Shown: positions 7,024-15,700 of the stretch, one piece after another | Layout of the letters: each line of letters starts with the position of its first letter | Numbering within the stretch: the first letter of the stretch is position 1 | Assembly (NCBI GenBank): GCA_026706505.1 | Contig: JAPOYQ010000402.1 | Coordinates: 1-17,845, forward strand | Origin: Gemmatimonadota bacterium | Lineage (GTDB): Bacteria; Latescibacterota; UBA2968; UBA8231 | Direction: 5' to 3' | Length of the DNA: 17,845 nucleotides | The notes under the pieces: generated by a model | The model's database searches: none | Told to the model about the DNA's origin: nothing | What the model saw: only the letters and a program-made list of their open reading frames with translations | Translations under genes and position numbers: made by a program

Positions 7024-9105
7024 TTAATAAATCACGCCCACTGGACGGGCACTCGCACTCTGGCGCGCGTCGCCGCCCACTTCGAGACGCACCAAGTAGA
7101 TCCCAGGCTGAACTAGTTCGCCGACCCCATCCTTCCCATCCCATACCAACTTGGGAAAACGCACAGCGTCGTACACGCCGCTCTCCCCGTCGAATTCGAA
7201 AAGATGGCGCACGCGGCGGCCTGCCAGATCGAAAATATCCACCCGGACCCGGGCCGTGCCCACTACGGCCAGCACTTCGCAGGACAGGGCCAACTCGTCG
7301 TTGGCTCCGTCGCCGTTGGGCGTTAGCACGTTGCGGTCGAGCGAAAAACTGCCGATCAGACTGCCCTGATTCACTGCCGGACTCAGGACCGTGACTCCGG
7401 ATCGAGTGGCTTGGTCCGCATCGGCCAATTGAGCGGCGTCGCCAGCAATAACCCCCTGAAACTCGTCCTCTGCTAGCAGCATGGCCCGACCCGCAAAGGA
7501 TGTGCTATACGACAACACCCGAGTGACAAAGTGAATTTTCAGCACGGTATTGTCCTCTGCTATACGCGGAAAGCGCACCGCAAAACCCGCATCCGTCAAA
7601 CGAGTGATGGCCACCTCGCCTTCTTCCGTCACATCGTCCTGCACAGCAAAGGCGTGGTCGAGCCGCTTTTCGCCAGCTCCGTCGATGATCTCGATGCGCT
7701 CGATGCGGTCCACTCGTTGGACAGTGGCAATTTCGACGCTGTCGAAGCCCTGTAGTCCAGCGTTCTCCATTTCGACTTTCAGGGCGAAGACAAAGGAAAT
7801 ATCCGTGGCCGCTGGTACCTGGCGAGGGAAAACCTCGCCGACCAAGCGGTCGGCCAGCGGCGGCGAGGTGTAATCAAACGAGAGGTCTTTGAGCACAAAG
7901 GCCGATCCCAAATCGTCGCTGAGGAAGTCGACCCGAAACTGAAAGTAGCGCCGCGGCGAGGGCGACAGGATCGGCGTCCCCGCTTCGCTGGTGCCTTCCC
8001 CTCTGCCGTAGGGCGGCGACCAGGGGCTCCAATTCGCCAAATCGTCTCGCACCGGGCCGCGCTCCCAGGCATCGGTCTGCCCACCCCTCAGCGGCAGATC
8101 GAGGAACTCGTCCCGCAACAAAGGCTGGGACGGGTCTTCCACCGAAAATGGGATTGGCTCGGCGTTTCTCAGACCGACCTGCTTGCGGGTGTAGGACAGC
8201 GGCGAGGGGTCGCCGCCACTGCGAGTGCGGATCTGCATTTGCGCCTTGTCCGCTTGGCCCACCAGTTCCTGTGCCCAGCGCAACTGGCCCCAATTGGCCG
8301 GCGTGCCCATGTCAATGATCGGCGAGATATAGCGCACAGTGGGCAGGAAGCCCTCGCCGAAGATTTGCAGCTTTTCTATTTCAAATGGAATCGACGAAGT
8401 GGCCTTCAAGCGCACAAAACGGATATAGCGCGGCGGCTCGACATCGACTGTAGTGACGGCCTGGGTGTTGTTGTTGCGGATTTCAAATATCTCCCAGATT
8501 GGATTGCCGCCCTCGGTCAGCACCAGCCCATCGTTGACGTGGACCTCGAAATTCTTGAGGAAATTGCTCTGGAACGGCGTCATCGGTGCGGGAAAAACCG
8601 TGTTGCGCGGAAAAAAGCGGATCTGGTTGACCCCAAAGCGAGCCCCCAAATCCATGACCAGCAGCGTGCCCAAAGCGTCGTTCTGCTGGCGCGTGAAGGC
8701 CTTGCCCGTGGACTTTTCCGCGGCCACTTGCGCCAAGACCTCTTCCAGTTGCGCTCGGCCGAGATTGACGACCGTCGGCGCACTCATGCCACCGCCGCGC
8801 GCGTAGATACCAGTGGCTAGATTCTCGCCTTCCGCCACCTGCCGTGGCAGAATGCTGCCGGGAAAATCGGCACTGGCAAATTCGACCAAATCGGCCGGTG
8901 AGGTGCCGATCTCGGTGAGGTTAGGATTGAGGGTAGAGCGATGCTCAGGCTCGATCGTCTCAATGCCTTCCGCGTCCAAAACCTGCCCCGCCCACGAGAT
9001 CTGTCCCTCCCCGCCGATCCTCAGTACTTGGCGGGTTTGTCCCGCGCTAGCCATCAGGATCAGCGAGCCGCATACCAGCCATGTGATGTGGAAGAGGTGT
9101 CTCAT
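7024..9105 (-). CDS. P2: secreted discoidin-like protein with C-terminal FlgD/CHU_C-type Ig domain
   Basis: 693 residues beginning MRHLFHITWLVCGSLILMASAG, a signal peptide. The mature N-terminus LRIGGEGQISWAG...LDAEGIETIEP matches the short module of P1 and P3. Residues about 110-255 form a discoidin-like region (VVNLGRAQ, LLVMDLGARFGVNQIRFFP, RYIRFVRLKA, FEIEKLQIFGEGF). Then come IIDMGTPANWGQLRW, IRTRSG (292-297), WSPWSPPY (359-366), SPSPRRYFQFRV and GEVFPRQ. The FlgD/CHU_C-type Ig domain spans about 586-675 (LTPNGDGAND, VDIFDLAGRRVR, WDGKDGVGELVQPGIYLVRL), and the chain ends RPVGVIY. Its start is six bases after the TPR gene stop, with only a weak AGAGAAA ribosome site, so coupling is likely. 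Unlike P1 and P3 it is not directly followed by a barrel gene. Surface or outer-membrane association is inferred from the Ig tail and neighbours. Confidence 0.85.
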   Translation of the reverse strand: MRHLFHITWLVCGSLILMASAGQTRQVLRIGGEGQISWAGQVLDAEGIETIEPEHRSTLNPNLTEIGTSPADLVEFASADFPGSILPRQVAEGENLATGIYARGGGMSAPTVVNLGRAQLEEVLAQVAAEKSTGKAFTRQQNDALGTLLVMDLGARFGVNQIRFFPRNTVFPAPMTPFQSNFLKNFEVHVNDGLVLTEGGNPIWEIFEIRNNNTQAVTTVDVEPPRYIRFVRLKATSSIPFEIEKLQIFGEGFLPTVRYISPIIDMGTPANWGQLRWAQELVGQADKAQMQIRTRSGGDPSPLSYTRKQVGLRNAEPIPFSVEDPSQPLLRDEFLDLPLRGGQTDAWERGPVRDDLANWSPWSPPYGRGEGTSEAGTPILSPSPRRYFQFRVDFLSDDLGSAFVLKDLSFDYTSPPLADRLVGEVFPRQVPAATDISFVFALKVEMENAGLQGFDSVEIATVQRVDRIERIEIIDGAGEKRLDHAFAVQDDVTEEGEVAITRLTDAGFAVRFPRIAEDNTVLKIHFVTRVLSYSTSFAGRAMLLAEDEFQGVIAGDAAQLADADQATRSGVTVLSPAVNQGSLIGSFSLDRNVLTPNGDGANDELALSCEVLAVVGTARVRVDIFDLAGRRVRHLFEFDGESGVYDAVRFPKLVWDGKDGVGELVQPGIYLVRLEVGGDARQSASARPVGVIY

Positions 9106-9111
9106 TTTTCT

Positions 9112-10047
9112 CTATTTCAGGATGTTCCGCAAAAGACCCTCGATCTCTTCCTCCATGCGCTCGTGCACCTGCGCCGTCCGTCGACCGCGTTCGTACGCTG
9201 CGAGCGCCTCTAATCCTTCAGCTTCCCTGCCCGTGCGGCCGTAGAGCTTGGCGAGCAAGAAATAGACGCGATAGTCCTCCTGGTCCAGCGCCCGCAAGCG
9301 CTCGAAGCAGACCAAGGATTCGCTGTAGCGCTCCGCGCGAAAGAGCAGCCCTCCCAAGCTCCACAGCGCCGACCGCGCCTCGGGCTGGCGCTCCAACAAA
9401 TCCCGCAGCAGCTGCTCGGCCTCCACCACTTCCCCCGCTTCCAAGAGCAGATCGGCCAAGCGCTGCCCGGCCTCGTCCGCCCAAGCGGGATTTTGCACAA
9501 GCTGCCGGTACTCGGCAATCGCCTCCCGGCGCTGTCCCTGTTCCGCCCAAAGCTGCGCCAAGCTATAGCGCACCCGCGCGCTATCCGGCACCACTTCGAG
9601 CATCTTTCGATACGCTTCCTCAGCCCCTTCCGCATCGCCGGCTACGAGCCGGGCATCCCCCAGCCGTCCCCACAGTCCCTCCCACGGCCTTCCCTCGGCC
9701 AAGAGCGCTTCGTATAGGGCACCCGCCTCCGCGGCCCGTCCCACCGCCAGATACTGATCCGCCAATCCCTTGCGCGCCCGCTCCTCCTCCGGCCACTGCC
9801 GCAGCAACGCCCGATACGCGCCAATGGCCCGCTCGTGTTGCTCCTCCTTCCCGTACACTGTGCCCAGCGCGTAATAGGCCTCCATCATCCCCGCGGCCGC
9901 GGCCTCCTCGTACTCCCGCGCTGCACTGGCCGGCATGTCCTGCGCTTCGTATTCGACCCCCCGTTGGTAGTGCTGTTGGGCGCGGACCTCTGGCCCGGTT
10001 TCACTACAACTCCAAAAGAGCCCTATCCCCAGCAGAATCGGCACCAC
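9112..10047 (-). CDS. TPR-repeat protein, probable lipoprotein
   Basis: 311 residues from a GTG start. The short hydrophobic leader MVPILLGIGLFWSC ends in a Cys at position 14; LFWSC is a poor but possible lipobox, and the leader lacks the usual positive charge. From residue about 24 to 292 there are some eight tetratricopeptide repeats, with the W/L-G-x-Y-A-F-A-P pattern visible in units such as YYALGTVYGKEEQHERAI, YSLAQLWAEQGQRREAI and YFLLAKLYGRTGREAEGL. Family knowledge: TPR solenoids are protein-binding scaffolds, and TPR lipoproteins often serve outer-membrane assembly or secretion machines. The gene lies between barrel B (12-base gap) and P2 (6-base gap). No other start is possible upstream, because the TAG of barrel B is in the same frame five codons earlier. 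Its partners are not known. Confidence 0.85.
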   Translation of the reverse strand: MVPILLGIGLFWSCSETGPEVRAQQHYQRGVEYEAQDMPASAAREYEEAAAAGMMEAYYALGTVYGKEEQHERAIGAYRALLRQWPEEERARKGLADQYLAVGRAAEAGALYEALLAEGRPWEGLWGRLGDARLVAGDAEGAEEAYRKMLEVVPDSARVRYSLAQLWAEQGQRREAIAEYRQLVQNPAWADEAGQRLADLLLEAGEVVEAEQLLRDLLERQPEARSALWSLGGLLFRAERYSESLVCFERLRALDQEDYRVYFLLAKLYGRTGREAEGLEALAAYERGRRTAQVHERMEEEIEGLLRNILK

Positions 10048-10059
10048 CCTGACAACCGC

Positions 10060-12717
10060 CTATTCCAGCCCCGCGTAAATAGTCACGAAGGACCGGCTCG
10101 TAGTACTAGACTCGGCTTCCTTAAAATCCCGCCGTTCCAGCGCAATACCCACCAAGGCCATCACTTGGTAGCCGTGGTAGGCCGATGTATTGGCAAACTG
10201 CAGACCCACGGTCAGAGAGTTGAAATCGTCGGCGTCGATATCGAAGTCGTTAAAAACCACGTATTCGACGCCCGCCTGCAGCCGCGTCACCTGTAGGAGC
10301 TGCACCTCCATTAGAGTCGAGAAGAGCTGCATTAGGCTGGTGCGCTCGACCGCGTCGAAGAGGCTGCGGCTCTGCTTGCGGAACTCGCTCTTCCAGCGCG
10401 GTTCTAGGACCAACTGGCCCAGTTGGTAGCGGTAGCTGGCCTTGTTGATCAGTCCGAGGAAGAAATCCGTCTCGTCCAACCCCAATTCCCGCCGTTTTGC
10501 CTGGCCCATCAGTTGGCGGAAGTACACGTAGTTCAGCTTACTCATCAGGTGCAGCGCCGTGCCTTGCAAACTGTGGCCGACAAAGAGTTGGTTGACCCAG
10601 GTATCGCGCGCCAGCAGCGGATCGTCCACTCGGGTCAGCACCCCGCCCAAGACGGTGTTGTCCGGCGACCACTGCAGCAATGGGTTGGGAATATCGTCCT
10701 CCACCTTCTTACTCATCTCAAAGACGCGCAAACGACCAAAGCGCGGCGAATTTTCATCAAAGGTCAAAGCCGCGTACACACTGTGGTTTTTCTGGTCTGA
10801 GGAAATCAGGTCTTCGCGCAATACGCCGGCCGTCAGCCGCAACTTAGGGGTCGCGTTGACGCCGCCGTACACATTGTAGCCCCGGTGGTCTCTGCGGTAG
10901 GGATAGTCGGGCTCTTCGTCGTTTTCGTACTGATCGACCCAGAAATTGTTGTTCATGTCCACTCCGAACAAAAACTCTGGCCGGTCGACGCCAAAGCGCA
11001 GAAAGGGCTCCTCGTAGTCGGGAATGATATTGGTCTTGACCAAGTTGTCGTTCTGATTGAAGTCGGGCACAAAGTCGTTGTTTTGGTCCCAGCCCGGGAA
11101 GACCTGGGGGTCACCCGCCTGCCAGTCGGAGCGAACCGTGTCGGGGAAGCGATCTTGGTCGTCGTTGTCCTCGACCAGTTCGACGATGCCTTCGCGCTCG
11201 CTCTCGTAGTTGATCTCACCCGTTCCCAAGGTGACAAAAGTGCTGGTATTGTAGAGGGGGTCCATGCTGTAGACCTCGCCAAACATGAAAAACGGATGGG
11301 CGCGCTTGGCCACGTTCACCATCCACGCTGGTGCATAGCGCTGTCCCTCGACCCCCGACGAAGTCCGGTGCGTCTCTGCGAAGGTGTTGGGGTACTTGCG
11401 GTAATTCCAGTTCAGATCGTACTCGGCGTACAAGTCAAACCCCGCCACATCGAGTAACTCTAAAGTTCCCCCAAAAATGTGCGTAGCCGTGGGCAGACCG
11501 TAGGCAAAGCGAATCGTGCGCAAATTGGTCGCGTCCTTGATATTGCCCCTAGCTTGGTCGACCAAGAGCAACACCAACTCTCCCTGCCGGTTGGTCTGGT
11601 TGTTCGAAGTCATCCAGATCTGGTAGTCGTTGCCGACTACTAGTTCGAATTCCACGTTGACAATGGAATCCTTAGCAGCGCTGGCCCGCTCGATGAAGTC
11701 GAGGCTGTCAAAATCGTAGAGCAGGCGGATCTCCTCAACGCCCTTGGCCGCGATAAAGCCCTTCTCCACAAAACCGCCTTCCACCACGGGCTCAAAGCCA
11801 ATATCCTTGCCCCGCTCCTTGCGGCCGTCGCTGTAGGTGATGACCACGTCGGAACCGGCCGGGAAGAAAGCAGCCCCGCCGACCTCGTCTTCGGGTGAGT
11901 CGTCGCGCAGCACAATTTGCACCAGATCGATCGTCCGGTTTTGCCCCACGGTTAGCAGGCCGGAGAACGGATTCCCAGCCAGCCGATCCGTCAGCGTATT
12001 CGACTGATGCGAATTGGCCAAATTGAAGCCCAGCCGGGCGTACTCGCCGATTTGGCCGACAAAGCGTCCGGCGACCAGAGTCGTATTGTTGGTGCGCAGC
12101 ACTTCCTGGCCGCCGGTCTCGCCCCCACCCGGGCTGCTGATGCGCGAGTAGATTAGTGTCGTCTCGTAGCGATCTGTGGCTAGATCAAATTGCACCCCGT
12201 CCATCCGCGGTTTGGAGAAGGTCATCGGCGTCAGGGTAGTGCGCAACTGGCTGCTCAAAGTCAGCGCATAGGCGTACTCCCCTTTCTGATCGCCGGCCAC
12301 CACCACCTCCGAGAACCACTGCCGGAAGCGCTCCGACTTGAACAGGGTATTGCCAAATTGCTGCGGCCGGGTCTGCGTGTTGTTGAAGATCAGCCAACCG
12401 CGAGTGACAAAATTCCCGTAGATATCGTAGAAGTAATCCCCCTCCAGGGCCGTATTGACGTAGCGCTCAAAGTGATCGCGGGCGTAGTTGGTGTACTCCC
12501 ACTGGCGCCAGCCATACTCGTTGTAGAGCTCCTGCGGCACGTACCAGCGCCGCACCGCCGGGTCTAAGGCGTCCAGCATCACTCCCGGTCCCTGGGGCCG
12601 AAAGCTGGTCTCGGCACCCTGCCTGAGTCCCAAGCGCATGCCGTAGTCCATCTGCGCCTCGGCCATTCCGGCCAAGACGCCAAGCAACAAGCACAGTGTC
12701 GAAAATTTGGCTCTCAC
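10060..12717 (-). CDS. Barrel B: predicted outer-membrane beta-barrel protein, paralogue of barrel A
   Basis: The frame extends to 12822, which would overlap the end of P1. A GTG at 12717 gives MRAKFSTLCLLLGVLAGMAEAQ, a signal peptide cleaved near AEA-Q, and leaves a 43-base gap, so I chose it; the ribosome site is weak (GGGGAT). The product is 885 residues and aligns end to end with barrel A: AVRRWYVPQEL, QWEYTNYAR, DYFYDIYGN, DYQIWMTSNNQ, LVDQARGNI, and an acidic Asn-rich segment with VEDNDDQD, WDQNNDFVPD and DMNNNFWVD. About 40 residues around the last motif are identical in the two proteins. The C-terminus (NSLTVGLQFANTSAYHGY ... TIYAGLE) is also shared and strand-like. It is directly preceded by P1 and followed by the TPR lipoprotein. 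I do not recognise the family; barrel topology and outer-membrane location are inferred from pattern. Confidence 0.85.
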   Translation of the reverse strand: MRAKFSTLCLLLGVLAGMAEAQMDYGMRLGLRQGAETSFRPQGPGVMLDALDPAVRRWYVPQELYNEYGWRQWEYTNYARDHFERYVNTALEGDYFYDIYGNFVTRGWLIFNNTQTRPQQFGNTLFKSERFRQWFSEVVVAGDQKGEYAYALTLSSQLRTTLTPMTFSKPRMDGVQFDLATDRYETTLIYSRISSPGGGETGGQEVLRTNNTTLVAGRFVGQIGEYARLGFNLANSHQSNTLTDRLAGNPFSGLLTVGQNRTIDLVQIVLRDDSPEDEVGGAAFFPAGSDVVITYSDGRKERGKDIGFEPVVEGGFVEKGFIAAKGVEEIRLLYDFDSLDFIERASAAKDSIVNVEFELVVGNDYQIWMTSNNQTNRQGELVLLLVDQARGNIKDATNLRTIRFAYGLPTATHIFGGTLELLDVAGFDLYAEYDLNWNYRKYPNTFAETHRTSSGVEGQRYAPAWMVNVAKRAHPFFMFGEVYSMDPLYNTSTFVTLGTGEINYESEREGIVELVEDNDDQDRFPDTVRSDWQAGDPQVFPGWDQNNDFVPDFNQNDNLVKTNIIPDYEEPFLRFGVDRPEFLFGVDMNNNFWVDQYENDEEPDYPYRRDHRGYNVYGGVNATPKLRLTAGVLREDLISSDQKNHSVYAALTFDENSPRFGRLRVFEMSKKVEDDIPNPLLQWSPDNTVLGGVLTRVDDPLLARDTWVNQLFVGHSLQGTALHLMSKLNYVYFRQLMGQAKRRELGLDETDFFLGLINKASYRYQLGQLVLEPRWKSEFRKQSRSLFDAVERTSLMQLFSTLMEVQLLQVTRLQAGVEYVVFNDFDIDADDFNSLTVGLQFANTSAYHGYQVMALVGIALERRDFKEAESSTTSRSFVTIYAGLE

Positions 12718-12760
12718 AGCATCCCCATTTCGCCAAGGGTATAGCCGTCGGACCTCTCTT

Positions 12761-15700
12761 CTAATACACCACTGCAATCGGACGCGACCGTTTTTGTCCC
12801 GCTGCCCCAGCCTGATCCGCATCGACTTCTATCTGAGCTAAATAGAGTCCCGGAGGCACCAGCGCACCGTTGTCGTCCCTTCCGTCCCAAGCAAAGTTCT
12901 GTCTCCCCCCCAAGGCCTTCATAGCTACCGTGCGCACCCGCGTCCCGTCTAGGCGAAAGATGCGCAGCTTGAGCGACCGAGCTTCATACACTTTGAAAAG
13001 CGAAAAACCGACTTCCGCCACGTCGTTGATACCGTCGCCGTTGGGGGTGAATGGGTTGGGGCTGACCTGCAAATCGTCCACTACATCACCGGCTCCCAAG
13101 GCCCCGATCACCAAGCCCTGGCCGGGCCGTAGCTGGGTAACATCACCGGGATCGCTCTCCTGCCAAGGCCCCTCAATGGCGCTGTTGCGCATCGCAGTCT
13201 TCAATTTGGTCCCGTGCAAAAAGACCGCCGCGGCAAAGCGCAGGCGCACTAGGCGGCCATGACCCAAAACCCATCCCTTTGCCCTCCCGAGTCGGTTGTA
13301 TTGGGCCACGCTCAGCGTATCGCCCAGCGAATCGAAGAGCGACTGGTTGCCCACTCCTGTCACCTTGCGAAAATAGCGCACCGGACCCCGCTCGTCCTCT
13401 TCTAGGGCTTCATAGGTCCCTGCGTCCACTTCCTCCAACTGTGCGCTGTCGCGATCTTGGGTTTTGCGGAAATAGCGGATCGCTCCCTGTAGCTCTTCGT
13501 CGAGCCGCTCGTAGGAAAGCAAGTCGAGCAAGCGGCCGTCCGATCGCGTTGGAACCTCGTCCCCCTCGACTAGCAGCCGATAGTAGCGGTGCGGCAGAAC
13601 GTCTGCGGACTCGCCGCGCTTCACTTGGGAAAAACGCACCTGTAGTGAATCCCCCTGGCTGCGCAGGAGCTGCAGTGCTGCACCATCGGCGCTGGCCGCG
13701 TCCTCTTCTTGCTCTACCGCGAACAACTGCAGCGGCTGTCCACGGGCGAATTCCTCTTCCGTTCCCAGAGCCACATCCAGCAAACGCATGTCGAGATTCG
13801 GTTCCGAACTCAGCAGCACCTCATCGTAACCAGGACTCCGCTCCGAGCGAGGTTCCTCCAGCAAAGTCGGCTGGAGATAGACCTCAAAGGTATCTACCTG
13901 ACCCACGCTCGTCTCCTCCGGCCAGACTTCGGCCAGCAGATTTTGCAGAACTGGACGGTGCATATCGACTTCAATCCTGCGGAGCAAGGGAGCGACGTTG
14001 CGATCATTGCTGACCAGTTTTACCTGGAGCTGCATGAATTTGCGCAGACTCGGAGATGTCACCTGGGCGCCCGAATGCAAATAGCGCTGGCTCCAAGGAG
14101 TCCAATCCGGCCCGATTACGAACGAGGTGTCAACGGGTCCTGCGCGAAAGCCCGGCAGCTTCTTGTGCTTGTCCGCTGTGACCTCGCTGCCGCCACTGTC
14201 GAAGTAACGGATGTGCTGCAGCAGTTGGTCTCCTGTGCGCGTGCGGATCTCCACATCGGTACCGGGCGGCAGCTCGGCCTCCCAGCGCACGGACCCCAGC
14301 ACCACCAATCCGGGCAGTTCGATCGCATCGGATTCGAGCACTACCTCGGCCGGCGATCCTTTGGAGAAGATCATGAACTCCCCAATACCGGGATTGTAGA
14401 AACCCTGCGTGCCCGTGTTGCCAGGCGGTTGGTTCTTGAGGGTGATAAATTCAAAAAATCGCAGCTTTATAGGTGGACTCTGCACGTCGTTGAGCAACGA
14501 GTAATACCCCTCATCGATGTTTTTGTCGCGCTGTTTCGGACTAATGAGTTGCCATTTGAGCCGGCCTTGGGCGTCTCGAACTCCCGACGAGCCCCGCATG
14601 GTATAGCCCCGTACTGTCGGGGCATGGACGTAGCCTTCGGAGAGGATCCGCATTTGGTCCATCCACACAGTGCCCCCTACATCGGCGATCAGGATGTTGT
14701 CGTCGGGAACCTCCTCGAGGAAATAGGTGTGACGATAGAAGGATGACACTTCCCCGTCAAAGGCCTTGCCCGTGCCGCCCGAAGCGGCGATGGTGTGCTC
14801 GATCCCACCACCCGTTTCGAGCATGCCCAACGCGATATTATCTCCCCAGCCCCAAGCGTCCACTTCGGCCAAGCGCGGCAGTTCCCGCCGGTAATAGACC
14901 CTCCGCCCTTGTCGATCCGGCCCCAGAACCTCGTAGGTGGTCTCGTCCACGGGTTCCTCTCGTCCGGCTACATCGCGCACAAAGTACACCACATCGCCGC
15001 GCTCCCCCTCGGGCAGCGCTTCCCACGCCTCTTGGGTTATTTGCTCGCTTCGGGCTCCGCGGGTGTCCGTTATGGTGATGCGGATGACCTCTACCAGCCG
15101 GCCCGTCCAGTTGGGATCGGCATTGCCCATGGACAGCCGCTTCGCCATAAGGCCAGACACATCGGCGGGCAACAAGCCACTGGTGCGCTCACTGTCGAAC
15201 GCGAAGATCCGCTGGTCTTTGTTGACTCCGTCAAAAGGCGCGAAAATCGAAAATCTGAGCTTGCTGTCGTCCCGGACCAAGGGCAACTGTTTTTTCTCGA
15301 AGAACAGCAGGAACTTGAGGAAGGGGTCGCCCAGTTGCTCGTCGACGAATTGCAGCCTGAGCCGCTCCAGCGGCACCACTCTCCCGAGGTGTACCTCGAT
15401 CCACCAGTCGCCGATTGGATCGTCTGGATTCGGTTCCCAGAATGTGGTCGGATCGTCGTCGAGAATGTTGGGAGCCAAGTGCGGGTTGGAGCCCACCCGG
15501 CTAACGCCCGGCCGCACTATGTAGTCGTAGATGAAATTTTTGCTGACGTCTTGCAGAGGGTTACCCAGCACATCTAAGCGCAGGGTACTGTCGACGGTTG
15601 CAATTCGCGGAGCTTTTTTGTCGATCACTACCGGGCGCTCAAAGCTCCTATCGTCTAACAGGTTGTAGACTTGGCGCAGTTCGCGGGGCCGCACGGCCCC

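Noticed and set aside
8239..8820. 193-codon open frame on the plus strand
   Set aside because: Antisense shadow of the discoidin region of P2; its Arg/His/Asp-rich composition is not protein-like.
2201..12717. TonB-dependent receptor or SusC identity for the two barrels
   Set aside because: No TonB box, plug-domain motifs or C-terminal aromatic end are visible, and no SusD-like lipoprotein is present.
12718..12822. Longer N-terminus for barrel B from 12822
   Set aside because: It overlaps the end of P1 and buries the signal peptide; the GTG at 12717 gives a normal exported protein.
13709..14746. 345-codon open frame on the plus strand
   Set aside because: It lies wholly opposite P1, has no ribosome site or recognisable domain, and its sequence reads as the complement of a well-supported coding region. 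GC-rich genes often give such long antisense frames.
14795..15577. 260-codon open frame on the plus strand
   Set aside because: Antisense shadow of P1 with no domain, leader or ribosome site.
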